From JAAYKS01 sp964479435 (GTDB lineage Bacteria > Bacillota > Clostridia > Saccharofermentanales > UBA5734): DNA of 38,433 nt. The notes under the pieces were generated by a model. It was not told the DNA's origin and did no database searches. It saw only the letters and a list, made by a program, of their open reading frames with translations. This document shows, in pieces, positions 16,074 to 24,709 of this stretch. The first letter of the stretch is position 1, and each line of letters opens with the position of its first letter. The stretch is from positions 1-38,433 of the forward strand of contig CAYZME010000007.1 in assembly GCA_964479435.1 (NCBI GenBank), written 5' to 3'. A program made the position numbers and the translations under genes.

Positions 16074-17294
16074 ATGCCTTCACGTCTGCCCGCCGCGGCC
16101 AAGGTCGCGTCCCGTAACCTGCGCGAGCGCTACCGGTCTGTCCACAACAAAAGCGAACTGGCCGCGTTCATCCGCCATTACGTCGGATTTTTTATCATGT
16201 ATGGCGTCATCGGCTCCTATTTGAGCACCTACTACAGCGTCGCCGGCGTTGCCACTTCGCAGATCGGGTTGCTGATCGCCATCGGCCCGCTCACCTCGCT
16301 GTTCATCCAGCCGCTCTGGGGCATTCTCTCGGACAAGGCGCCCGACAAAACGCGTATTTTGCGGATCATCGCGGCCGGCGGCGCCTTGACCGTTCTTTTG
16401 TATTTCATTCCTCGACAATTTTGGGGGTTTGCGGCGGTCTCGATCGTCTTTATGTCTTTCCACACCGCGATGATGCCTTTGAGCGACGCCTACGCCGTCA
16501 ACTATCTGACTGTCAACGGCCAGAAATTCTCCTTTATACGCTTGTGCGGGTCCTGCGCGTACACGCTGGCCGCGTATGTTTCGGGGTTTGTCCTGACCAA
16601 CAACAATCTGTGGTTGATCTTTCCCTTTACTGCCATCTTATATCTGGTCGGTTTGGTCAACATCGGCACCCTGCCCCGTCTCCCCCTGGAGCGTTCGTCG
16701 GAGCGCAAGCCGTTTCGCGACGTCTTGCGCAATCCGCAATTGATCCTCCTGCTTGTTTTTGTCTTTTTCATGCAACTGCCGCTGTTTTTCAACGCTTCTT
16801 TTCTCGGCGTTTACATCAAAGAGCTGGGTTTTTCCGATCGCTTGCGCGGCGTGATCTTTAGTCTGGTCGCGTTGAGCGAAATCCCCACCCTGTTGGTGAT
16901 CGACCGCGTGATCCGCCGGTTTCCGATGCTTTCGATCTTGTTGTTTTCCGGCACGATGATGGTTTTGCGCACGATGATATACGCCTTTTTGCCGACACCC
17001 GGGTTTATCATTCTCGCCCAATGCCTCAACGGGTTTACTTTCATGCCAGTGACGTACAGCGCGATCACTTATATCAACAGTGAAATGCCGGCTGAGTATA
17101 AAACCGCCGGGCAAAGCCTCCTGGCTCTGGTACAACAAGGCGCGGCCAATATCATCGGCAGCGTGGCCGGTGGTTTCCTGGGCGGCCGCCTGGGGATCGG
17201 GCCGGCATACGCGATCTTTGGCGGAATTCTGGGGGGCATCACGCTGCTTTATTTTGTCCTGGCTTTGTTCAAACGGATCGGCTACGCGCGCTAG
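16074..17294 (+). CDS. MFS transporter (MFS_1-like)
   Basis: A 406-residue protein with about twelve membrane helices after a basic N-terminal tail of roughly 35 residues. The segment GQKFSFIRLCGSCAYTLAA matches the loop of the nucleoside-symporter/LacY-like MFS_1_like group, and GILSDKAPDKTR is the cytoplasmic loop 2-3 motif of the superfamily. The substrate is not predictable. The ATG at 16074 follows GAGG by five bases. It is the third gene of the ABC operon and may handle the same or a related compound. Confidence 0.85.
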   Translation: MPSRLPAAAKVASRNLRERYRSVHNKSELAAFIRHYVGFFIMYGVIGSYLSTYYSVAGVATSQIGLLIAIGPLTSLFIQPLWGILSDKAPDKTRILRIIAAGGALTVLLYFIPRQFWGFAAVSIVFMSFHTAMMPLSDAYAVNYLTVNGQKFSFIRLCGSCAYTLAAYVSGFVLTNNNLWLIFPFTAILYLVGLVNIGTLPRLPLERSSERKPFRDVLRNPQLILLLVFVFFMQLPLFFNASFLGVYIKELGFSDRLRGVIFSLVALSEIPTLLVIDRVIRRFPMLSILLFSGTMMVLRTMIYAFLPTPGFIILAQCLNGFTFMPVTYSAITYINSEMPAEYKTAGQSLLALVQQGAANIIGSVAGGFLGGRLGIGPAYAIFGGILGGITLLYFVLALFKRIGYAR

Positions 17295-17328
17295 CCGCCG
17301 CGTGGCGCGGCCGCCAGCCCCCTCCATA

Positions 17329-18372
17329 TCAATGGCCGCCGCGCGTAATCTCCATCAATCCCGTGGGGGTAAATCCGCTGACGCGCACATGGCCGCGATC
17401 CCCGCTTGTGGCGGCGGTAAAGATCTGTGCCAGCCGCTCGTGCTCCGCTTCTCCGGTTCGCAACAAATCGACCAGGATGATGCCGCGCAGATTGCGCAAC
17501 CGCAATTGCCGCGCGACTTCTCGCACCGCCTCGCTGTTGGTCTGCGCGGCCAGCGCTTCGCGGTCCGCCGCCCGGGCTTGGCCGCTGTTGACGTCAACCG
17601 CGGTCAGCGCGCGCGTGGATTCGATCAACAAATAACCGCCGCCGGGCAGCGGGACACGAGGAGATTGCATCGCCGCCTGAGCGGACGCCAAAGCGTATAC
17701 GTCCGACATGGGGCCCTGGGCCGCGGATACCCAAAGCCGGACCTGGGGAGACGGCAGGTCCGGGGTCGCGCGCGCGCACACCGCTTCATACCGCGCGAGC
17801 CCTTCGGCCCAGATTTGTGTTTCTCCCCACTCCCGCAACGCGACCGAAACCGGATCGCCAAACGGCCACACCAACCGCGGCGCCGGTCCGGCGTGAAAAC
17901 CGCTGTGTAAATCCCGCCAGCGCGCCAGCAAGCTGCGCTCTTCCCGGGCGGTCCATGCCTCTGCCTGCGCGGTTGGCCACGACCGGGTGAGGCTGCGGCG
18001 GATGGGGCGCCCGTCGGGAACGGCTACCACCCAGCGGCCGGGTAAGCGGATTTGGGTAGCGACCATCGCCCCTTTGCCGACTTCCCGGCTGGCGCGGCGG
18101 ATCTGCACAACCAGCCGTGTGCCGGGCCGGGCCGCGCGTTGTCCTGCTCCGAGCGGCAGCATCGCCGCTTGGCTGGCACCGATATCGACAAACAAGGCCG
18201 ACAGCCCCGGGTCCTCGCCGTTGCAAACGCCCAAAAAGACATCGCCTTTGGCCGGTTCGCGCAGATGCGCCTCTTCATCGGCCACCAGCCACTCCAGCGG
18301 CCGGCCTTCTTCCCACAAAATGGCGTGGAGCTCTTTTCCCATTTTCGGAAATAAGATCAACCGTTCAATCAT
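17329..18372 (-). CDS. rng: RNase E/G family ribonuclease, short form
   Basis: A 347-residue endoribonuclease of the RNase E/G family, involved in RNA maturation and decay. The S1-like part (DVFLGVCNG, ALFVDIGASQAAMLPL) is followed by the catalytic DNase I-like region: GGYLLIESTRALTAVDVNSG with Asp260, then ARQLRLRNLRGIILVDLL with Asp302. The 42-residue spacing equals that of the E. coli catalytic pair D303/D346. The protein ends some 45 residues after Asp302, so the zinc-link and small domain of longer members are absent. Only 34 bp separate its stop from the MFS gene, so this is not a frameshift truncation. The ATG at 18372 overlaps the stop of the DUF2344 gene by eight bases. Confidence 0.88.
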   Translation of the reverse strand: MIERLILFPKMGKELHAILWEEGRPLEWLVADEEAHLREPAKGDVFLGVCNGEDPGLSALFVDIGASQAAMLPLGAGQRAARPGTRLVVQIRRASREVGKGAMVATQIRLPGRWVVAVPDGRPIRRSLTRSWPTAQAEAWTAREERSLLARWRDLHSGFHAGPAPRLVWPFGDPVSVALREWGETQIWAEGLARYEAVCARATPDLPSPQVRLWVSAAQGPMSDVYALASAQAAMQSPRVPLPGGGYLLIESTRALTAVDVNSGQARAADREALAAQTNSEAVREVARQLRLRNLRGIILVDLLRTGEAEHERLAQIFTAATSGDRGHVRVSGFTPTGLMEITRGGH

Positions 18373-19063
18373 CGGGATCGTCCGTCAGCAGAACCTTTTC
18401 GCGCACGATTTCCGCGTTCGCGGCGGCGTCTTCATCCAGACCGGCATAGATCACCAGTGCGTGCAAGATCAAATCCGGGCGCAGGTGAGACGCGCTGCCC
18501 GCGCGGACATGGAACCATGCCGTATCGCTTGCTGCCCGCGTCTCCAGCGACAGAATCAGAGGTTTCAGGTCCAGCGTGCGGCGCCCGCCTTTGCTTTTCT
18601 TTTCCACCAACACTTCGGGCGCAAGCATCAAACGCCGCGCGGCGTCGGCCATGCCGGGCGCGACCAATCGGTAACGCGCGGAGGTGACGCGCCCCATCAC
18701 GCTTTTCCCGGTCGATCGCACCGCGTGGGCCGTGTGCGCTTCCACGCCCGGCGGTAAAGCGGCGTTCAAATCCGACAGTAAGCACTCCGGATCCCAGCGC
18801 CGCGCCGTCTCGATTTCGAGAATCTCCGCTTGCGCCGCCACACCGACGCCCAGCGGCAACGCAAAGACCAGGCGTGGGCGTGGGTTGTAGCCTTGCGAAT
18901 ACGCCAAGGGGACGCCGGCCCGCCGCAACGAGCGCTCAAACAACCGCATCATATCCAGATGCCCCAGATATTCCGCCGGCCCGTAGCGCGCGAACAGCAC
19001 CCGGATCACATGCGCGGACCCGGCGCAGACGGCCTGATTGGCCACCGGATCAGCCGCGTCCAT
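18365..19063 (-). CDS. DUF2344 (TIGR03936) radical-SAM-associated protein
   Basis: A 232-residue protein that starts with the family pattern VIRVLFARYGPAEYLGHLDMMR and continues RSLRRAGVPLAYSQGYNPRPRLVFALPLGVG. The family is found next to, or fused to, TIGR03960 radical SAM proteins in Firmicutes and neighbours RNase G; its role is not known. The ATG at 19063 is preferred because GGGGGTG precedes it, while an ATG at 19081 has no ribosome site. Its 5' end overlaps the stop of the radical SAM gene and its 3' end overlaps rng, so the three are tightly coupled. Confidence 0.88.
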   Translation of the reverse strand: MDAADPVANQAVCAGSAHVIRVLFARYGPAEYLGHLDMMRLFERSLRRAGVPLAYSQGYNPRPRLVFALPLGVGVAAQAEILEIETARRWDPECLLSDLNAALPPGVEAHTAHAVRSTGKSVMGRVTSARYRLVAPGMADAARRLMLAPEVLVEKKSKGGRRTLDLKPLILSLETRAASDTAWFHVRAGSASHLRPDLILHALVIYAGLDEDAAANAEIVREKVLLTDDPDD

Positions 19064-20906
19064 AACACACCCCCGTCCCATATATGGCGGCGCCGCAGTC
19101 CCCGCAAAACAGGCGGCATTCCGGCGTCGTTGTGCCGTCGTTGGCGTGTGCCCACTCTTGCCGTAAGTACGATTTTTCGACGCCGCAGTCGATGTGATCC
19201 CAGGGAAACACCTCGTCCGCTTCGCGCCGTCGGGTCACGTAAAAATCTGGATCCAACCCCTGCCCGCGAATCGCTTGTAGCCACACATCCGCGCGGAAGT
19301 GCTCATCCCAGGCGTCAAAGCGGCAACCGTGGCGCCAGGCGGCTTCGATCGCGTCGGCCAGCCTGCGGTCGCCCCGGGCGAGCACGGCTTCCACATACGA
19401 CACATCCAGGTCGTGCCACTGATACCGGATGCTGCGGCTGCGCAGGCGCTCGCGGAGAAATTGCCGCCGTGCGTCCAGTGTTTCCCGATCCAGTTGCGGC
19501 TCCCACTGAAAAGGAGTAAATGGTTTGGGGATAAACATGGACGTGCTGATGGTCAATTCCAGGCGGCGCCGGCGTTTTTCCGGCGCTTGCCGGTTGTACA
19601 ACGCCTCAATCTCCCGCGCCAACGCCACGATCCCCTCCACATCCTCCATGGTTTCACCCGGCAGGCCCAGCATAAAGTAGAGTTTGATCGAGCTCCAACC
19701 ACCCGCGAAAGCCAACTCGGCCGCGCGCATCAGGTCGTCGTGGGTAACGCCTTTGTTGATCACATCCCGCAGACGTTGGCTGCCGGCTTCCGGCGCAAAA
19801 GTCAAACCGCTTTTTCGCGTACGCGATGCCTTTTCCATCAGATCCAGTGAAAACGAATCGATGCGCAAGGACGGCAGTGACAGGCTGGTCCGGCGGGGCG
19901 TCAGCGTCTCGATCAGGTCTTCTGTAAGCGTTCCCAGCCCGGTGTAATCACTGGTCGACAGCGAGAGCATGCCCACTTCATCGTATCCGGTGGCCGCCTC
20001 CGCGCGCACAGCCTGTTGTAACAGCTGGTCGGGCGGACGCTCCCGCACCGGGCGGTAGATAAAGCCGGCCTGACAGAAGCGGCAGCCGCGTGTGCAACCT
20101 CGAAACAACTCCAGAAAGACCCGGTCGTGCACTACTTCAACATTGGGCACGATCGGCTGTTCCGGAACCGGTGCGCTGGAAAGATCCGCGATCAGGCGTT
20201 TTTGGATGATCGCCGGCACCCCTTCGCGAATCGGCCGGCAGGATACCAGTTGCCCCTCCGCGTCATACCGATCCGCGTACAACGAAGGCACATAGACTCC
20301 CGGGATGGCCGCTGCCCGCGCGAGGAAAGCGGCGCGGCCGACCAGCGCGCCGCTTTTACGCAGTCGCACCAGATCCATGATCTCGCCGATGACCTCTTCC
20401 CCCTCGCCGATGATCGCGAAATCAAAAAAGGGGGCCATCGGCTCGAGATTAAAAGCGGCGGGTCCGCCACAACAGACCAACGGGTCCTCTTCCTTGCGGT
20501 CCGCTGTGCGCACCGGAATACCGGCCAGATCCAGCATGCTCAGCACATTGGTGTAGCTGAGCTCATATTGTAAAGTAAACCCCACGACGTCGAACGCGCG
20601 GACGGGGGTGCGCGATTCAATCGAAAAAAGCGGGAGCCCGGTGGCCCGCATTTCAGCCTCCATATCGACCCACGGGGCAAAACAGCGTTCGCACCAGGTG
20701 TCATCGCGCGCATTGAGCACGTAATATAAAATATGCAAAGCCAAATTGGACATCCCCACGTCATATATATCGGGAAAACAGAAACAAAACCGCATCCAAT
20801 CCGTGTCCGGATCCTTGTGAATCGCGTTCCACTCACCGCCGGTGTAGCGGCCGGGCCGCTCCACCGCCCGCAGCAAACGCCGTGATAATTCAACTGGTTG
20901 TAACAA
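19050..20906 (-). CDS. TIGR03960-type radical SAM protein
   Basis: A 618-residue protein. An N-terminal cobalamin-binding-like region (about 35-200, with FCFPDIYDVGMSNLALHILY) precedes a radical SAM core with CTRGCRFC, whose three cysteines bind the 4Fe-4S cluster. The C-terminus has the family-specific WDHIDCGVEKSYLRQEW and a closing CRLFCGDCG cysteine pair. Function is unproven; the constant linkage to DUF2344 and RNase G suggests an RNA- or translation-related modification. The only usable start is a TTG at 20906, since an in-frame stop lies just upstream; AAAGGA is present about 12 bases ahead. Pgi lies 70 bp upstream on the same strand. Confidence 0.9.
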   Translation of the reverse strand: MLQPVELSRRLLRAVERPGRYTGGEWNAIHKDPDTDWMRFCFCFPDIYDVGMSNLALHILYYVLNARDDTWCERCFAPWVDMEAEMRATGLPLFSIESRTPVRAFDVVGFTLQYELSYTNVLSMLDLAGIPVRTADRKEEDPLVCCGGPAAFNLEPMAPFFDFAIIGEGEEVIGEIMDLVRLRKSGALVGRAAFLARAAAIPGVYVPSLYADRYDAEGQLVSCRPIREGVPAIIQKRLIADLSSAPVPEQPIVPNVEVVHDRVFLELFRGCTRGCRFCQAGFIYRPVRERPPDQLLQQAVRAEAATGYDEVGMLSLSTSDYTGLGTLTEDLIETLTPRRTSLSLPSLRIDSFSLDLMEKASRTRKSGLTFAPEAGSQRLRDVINKGVTHDDLMRAAELAFAGGWSSIKLYFMLGLPGETMEDVEGIVALAREIEALYNRQAPEKRRRRLELTISTSMFIPKPFTPFQWEPQLDRETLDARRQFLRERLRSRSIRYQWHDLDVSYVEAVLARGDRRLADAIEAAWRHGCRFDAWDEHFRADVWLQAIRGQGLDPDFYVTRRREADEVFPWDHIDCGVEKSYLRQEWAHANDGTTTPECRLFCGDCGAAIYGTGVCYGRG

Positions 20907-20976
20907 TCGCTTGATTCATCCTTTCTCTTGCCATGCGCCACAGAGATGCGCGCGGCGGGCCCAATCATCCTGCTTT

Positions 20977-22323
20977 TTACTCGCGCAGACGCTTCTGCAA
21001 TTCCGCGCGCCGGGTCTCAAATCCTGGTTTTCCCAGCAAAGCGAACATATTCTGTTTGTATGCCTCCACGCCCGGTTGGTCAAATGGATTCACACCCAGA
21101 AGATAGCCGCTGATCGCGCACGCTTTTTCAAAAAAGTACACCATCTGGCCAAACGCCTCGGCTGTCAGCCCGGGTATTTCCACCCGCAAGACCGGCACGC
21201 CGCCATCGACATGCGCGAGCGCGGTTCCCGCCAACGCCGTGCGGTTGATTTCATGCAGGCTGCGCCCCGCCAGGAAATCCAGTCCGTCCTCTGACTCCGG
21301 CGCGTCCGGCACGACAAAATCCACACGCGGCGAACGCACATCGAGAACGGTCTCGAACAGGAATCGCCGGCCGTCCTGAATATACTGGCCCATCGAGTGC
21401 AAATCGGTGGTGTTGTCGACGGCGGCGGGAAAGATGCCCTTGCCGTCTTTGCCTTCCGATTCGCCGAACAGCTGCTTCCACCACTCACCCAGCGAATGCA
21501 GCGCCGGCTCGTAATTGGCCAGGATCTCGACCGTGTACCCGCGGCGCAGCAAGGCATTGCGCACAGCGGCGTACCGGTACGCGGGATTGTCCGCCAACCG
21601 CGGGCGGTCACACACGTCCGCGCAGGCGCTCGCGCCGGCCATCATTTGCTGGATGTCGATCCCCGCCGCCGCGATCGGCAGCAACCCCACGGGGGTCAAA
21701 ACAGAATACCGGCCTCCGATGTCGTCCGGGACGACAAATGATTCATACCCTTGCGCGTCTGCCAGGTCGCGCAACGCGCCGCGCGCGCGGTCGGTCGTGA
21801 CGAGAATGCGCTCGCGCGCGCCGGCTGTGCCGTACTTGCGCTCCATAAACGCGCGCAAAACACGGAAGGCAATCGCCGGTTCGGTCGTCGTACCCGATTT
21901 GCTGATGACGTTGACCGCAACCTCGCGATCTTCCAGCCAGTCCATCAGCTCCGCCATGTAGGAGGCACTAAGATGGTGGCCGCAAAATACAATTTGCGGC
22001 CACGGGCGTTCGCCCGCGCGTGTCCGCGCGCCTGGTGCGGGTGTGAGCATTTCAATCGCCGCGCGCGCCCCCAGATAGGAGCCGCCGATGCCGATCACGA
22101 CGACAACATCCGCTTGGTCCCGCAGGCGGCGGGCGGCATGTTGAATGCGGTCCCACGTGCCGCGATCGCGCTGTGCCGCCGGTTCCAGCCAGCCAAGAAA
22201 CTCCGCGCCGGGGCCATCGCGCCGCGCCAGCATACGATGCGCGCCCGCGATCTGTGGTGCCAGCATCTCCAACTCACGTGCGGATAAGAAAGCGTGTACA
22301 TGTCTATCGTCAAAAAGGATCAT
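20977..22323 (-). CDS. pgi: Glucose-6-phosphate isomerase
   Basis: A 448-residue enzyme that interconverts glucose-6-phosphate and fructose-6-phosphate. Motifs seen are VIGIGGSYLGARAAIE, the phosphate-binding VISKSGTTTEPAIAFR, GGRYSVLTPVGLLPIAAAG and GVNPFDQPGVEAYK near the end. The length fits the bacterial short form of about 450 residues. The ATG at 22323 has GGGAGG six bases upstream. It is followed by the TIGR03960 gene on the same strand, and is likely in the same transcript. Confidence 0.95.
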   Translation of the reverse strand: MILFDDRHVHAFLSARELEMLAPQIAGAHRMLARRDGPGAEFLGWLEPAAQRDRGTWDRIQHAARRLRDQADVVVVIGIGGSYLGARAAIEMLTPAPGARTRAGERPWPQIVFCGHHLSASYMAELMDWLEDREVAVNVISKSGTTTEPAIAFRVLRAFMERKYGTAGARERILVTTDRARGALRDLADAQGYESFVVPDDIGGRYSVLTPVGLLPIAAAGIDIQQMMAGASACADVCDRPRLADNPAYRYAAVRNALLRRGYTVEILANYEPALHSLGEWWKQLFGESEGKDGKGIFPAAVDNTTDLHSMGQYIQDGRRFLFETVLDVRSPRVDFVVPDAPESEDGLDFLAGRSLHEINRTALAGTALAHVDGGVPVLRVEIPGLTAEAFGQMVYFFEKACAISGYLLGVNPFDQPGVEAYKQNMFALLGKPGFETRRAELQKRLRE

Positions 22324-22367
22324 GATCCACCTCCCTGTTTTTCTAAAAACGCGGTTGGTATCGCGTC

Positions 22368-23915
22368 TTAGCTTTGCCCCCTGTTCTCATGCAAAAAAAC
22401 ATACTCCCGCTCTTGAAATCGCGCCCACTCGCGTGGGTCGGCCAAACGCGCGAAATCCTGGCGCAAGGCCGCGGCCACTTCCGCAGCTTTACCCATATGA
22501 TGATATAGAAACGCGGCGGCTTCGTCACGCGAAATGGCGCGATCAAATAATCCGCTGCGGCGCCATGCCGCCGCCAAATCATGGAAAAACGCGAATGGCG
22601 AACGGTGCGATGACAGGATCACGGCCAAGGTGGCGCCAAACGCGCCGCGGTTGTGGTAGACGTCAACCAGACGCGCGATCTCTTCGATACGATACAGCTC
22701 CTCCGCTGTCATTGCGTCGGTGGAAAAAACGCGATAGGGCGGCAGCTCACTGTACCGATACCCCCGCTCCCGTGCGATGACCGCCATTTGGGTCCCGGCC
22801 AGGATTTTGAGAATGCCGACTTGCAACACGTGCGCGCCCAGTCGGTACGTGGCATCGAAAGATTGAGCAAAACGACCCATCGACTCGCCGGGCAATCCGG
22901 CAATCAGATCCAAATGGATATCGAGTGATTGGATCTCGAGTAGCCGCGCCACCCAATGCGCTGTCGCTTCGTATTTGGCTTTGCGATTGACAGACATCAG
23001 TACGTCAGGGTGTATAGATTGGATGCCAATCTCGAGTTGGATGCGGCGCGGCGGCGCCGCGGCGAGGATTTCCCATGTCGCGTGGTCCATTCGTTCCGCC
23101 AGGACTTCAAAATGGAAAACACTGGTCGTTTCCAGACCGTTGATGTGCCGCCAAATGGCGGCCGCGCGCTCGAGATCCGCATTGAATGTGCGGTCGACAA
23201 ATTTGATTGTATGCACCCCGCTCGCCGCCAGCCGCGTGATTTCCGCTAACACCCGGGGGAGCGGGCGGTATCGCAGAGCACGGTCGATGGAAGATAGGCA
23301 ATAAGCGCATCCCATCGGGCAGCCGCGTGAACTCTCATAATAAACTATACGGTTGCGCAACGACTCCATACCGGATTCATATGGAAAAGGCAAATCCGCC
23401 AAATCAAGCGGCGGTGCGGGCGGATACCGTTTGGCACCGCCGTTTGTGCGATGTATCAGCCCGGGAATCGCCTCAGCAGACCAAGACGCGGGTTGCGGCG
23501 CGGTCTGTAACGCCCGCAGCAATCGATAGAAGCTGGCTTCCCCTTCGCCGGTCAGCAACAGATCGACCGCCGGTCGGCGTGTGAGAAACGCGCAACCGGC
23601 CGCGCCGTCCGGCACTTCCGGTCCCCCCAGCAGGATCAGCGCCTGCGGGCGCAAAACCCGCAGGTCCCGGCAGACGCGGTCGATCAGATCGATGTTCCAA
23701 ATGTAACAGGAAAACCCATACAGGTCGGCGCCCGCCATCGCCAAGTCACGCACCAGAGTCGCCGGCGACTGGTTGATGTGGTTTTCATATACAGCCAAAT
23801 CCCCGGCGGCGATCGCCGGATCGCGCGCGTCGGCGCATGCGTATGCTCTCAACGCGCGTACCGCCAGATTCGAGTGCGAATAGCGGGCATTGAGCGCGAC
23901 CAGTATTGCCTTCAT
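22368..23915 (-). CDS. B12-binding-domain radical SAM protein with DUF4080 tail
   Basis: A 515-residue protein. The N-terminal 140 residues look like a cobalamin-binding domain (MKAILVALNARYSHSNLAVR, DLYGFSCYIWN, LILLGGPEV). The radical SAM cluster motif is CPMGCAYC near residue 200, followed by FVDRTFNAD and QLEIGIQS. The C-terminal half resembles the DUF4080 region found on such proteins. The substrate is unknown. The ATG at 23915 has GGGAGG seven bases upstream. It shares a 94-base region with the oppositely oriented DUF4364 gene and is followed by pgi after 44 bp. Confidence 0.88.
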   Translation of the reverse strand: MKAILVALNARYSHSNLAVRALRAYACADARDPAIAAGDLAVYENHINQSPATLVRDLAMAGADLYGFSCYIWNIDLIDRVCRDLRVLRPQALILLGGPEVPDGAAGCAFLTRRPAVDLLLTGEGEASFYRLLRALQTAPQPASWSAEAIPGLIHRTNGGAKRYPPAPPLDLADLPFPYESGMESLRNRIVYYESSRGCPMGCAYCLSSIDRALRYRPLPRVLAEITRLAASGVHTIKFVDRTFNADLERAAAIWRHINGLETTSVFHFEVLAERMDHATWEILAAAPPRRIQLEIGIQSIHPDVLMSVNRKAKYEATAHWVARLLEIQSLDIHLDLIAGLPGESMGRFAQSFDATYRLGAHVLQVGILKILAGTQMAVIARERGYRYSELPPYRVFSTDAMTAEELYRIEEIARLVDVYHNRGAFGATLAVILSSHRSPFAFFHDLAAAWRRSGLFDRAISRDEAAAFLYHHMGKAAEVAAALRQDFARLADPREWARFQEREYVFLHENRGQS

Positions 23916-23946
23916 CTGCCCGCCTCCCGAAGATGGAGAAGCGGTC

Positions 23947-23955
23947 TGATATAAT
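23947..23955 (+). promoter_or_regulatory. Extended -10 promoter of the DUF4364 gene
   Basis: TGATATAAT is a perfect extended -10 about 55 bases before the ATG at 24009. No convincing -35 is present. Confidence 0.65.
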
Positions 23956-24008
23956 AATGAAACGCGGTCCGGGCACCAGCCCGGATGCTGCCCGGGGAGT
24001 GAGAGAGC

Positions 24009-24611
24009 ATGGCGCGAAACATGGACGTCACCAATAAAGTCATCGTGTTGTTTATCCTTTCCCGCCTGGACGGGCTCACACTCCAGCGGCTCAATGAGTT
24101 GGCGGTCGGTACCGCCTATCTCGATTATTTTCAATTCATGCAAGCGTTCGAGTCTCTGCGCGAAGACGGTTGCATCGCCATGTCCGTGCGCAAGGGAGAA
24201 AGTGAACGCGACGCGTCCGGCCGGCCACTCGAGCGGTGCTCGCTGACACCACAGGGCGCCGAGATTCTGCGTACGCTGTCCGGCAACATCCCGCGGCATG
24301 TCGCGGTCTATTTGGCGGGCGAGACCGGACGTTGGATCCACGAAGAGCGAAACAACCGCGCCGCCGAAGCCTATTGGCAGCAAGACGTGGCCGGTGGGTA
24401 TCGCGTCGAGCTCAAAAGCGATGACGGCATCGGGGTCCTGCTGGAACTGCGGATGCGCCTCCCCGCCAAAGCGGACGCGGTCGCCCTGTGTGAGCGGTTT
24501 TTAGACGACCCGGCCGCGTTTCATCGTCGGCTGTTGCGCCATTGCCTGGCCCCTGGTGATCCGCTCCCGCCCGGCCCTGACCCTTCTTCCCGCCCGACGA
24601 AAGCGGATTGA
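24009..24611 (+). CDS. DUF4364-family winged-helix-like protein
   Basis: A 200-residue protein. The first 95 residues resemble the DUF4364 family of Firmicutes: VIVLFILSRLDGLTLQRLNEL, then YLDYFQFMQAFESLREDGCIA, then CSLTPQGAEILRTLSGNIP, which reads as a winged-helix DNA-binding domain. The remainder is an alpha/beta region with no motif I know, ending in a Pro-rich tail. Role is probably regulatory; targets are unknown. The ATG at 24009 has GGGGAG upstream. It stands alone between two minus-strand groups. Confidence 0.75.
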   Translation: MARNMDVTNKVIVLFILSRLDGLTLQRLNELAVGTAYLDYFQFMQAFESLREDGCIAMSVRKGESERDASGRPLERCSLTPQGAEILRTLSGNIPRHVAVYLAGETGRWIHEERNNRAAEAYWQQDVAGGYRVELKSDDGIGVLLELRMRLPAKADAVALCERFLDDPAAFHRRLLRHCLAPGDPLPPGPDPSSRPTKAD

Positions 24612-24632
24612 CCCGCCGGCCGACACGCCCGC

Positions 24633-24671
24633 GGCCCCGGCCCCGCCGCCAGGCGGCAGTACCGGGGCCGG
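24633..24671. terminator. GC-rich hairpin between convergent genes
   Basis: CGGCCCCGG (24633-24641) and CCGGGGCCG (24663-24671) are exact complements with an inner GCCGCC/GGCGGC stem. It lies between the ends of the DUF4364 and flavodiiron genes. There is no T-tract, so its use as a bidirectional terminator is inferred from position. Confidence 0.5.
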
Positions 24672-24709
24672 ATTGCGCGTCTGCAGTCGCGCGCCTGCTG
24701 TCGATTCAG

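Noticed and set aside
17295..17331. RNase G cut short by a frameshift
   Set aside because: Only 34 bp remain before the MFS gene stop, so no downstream coding remnant could exist.
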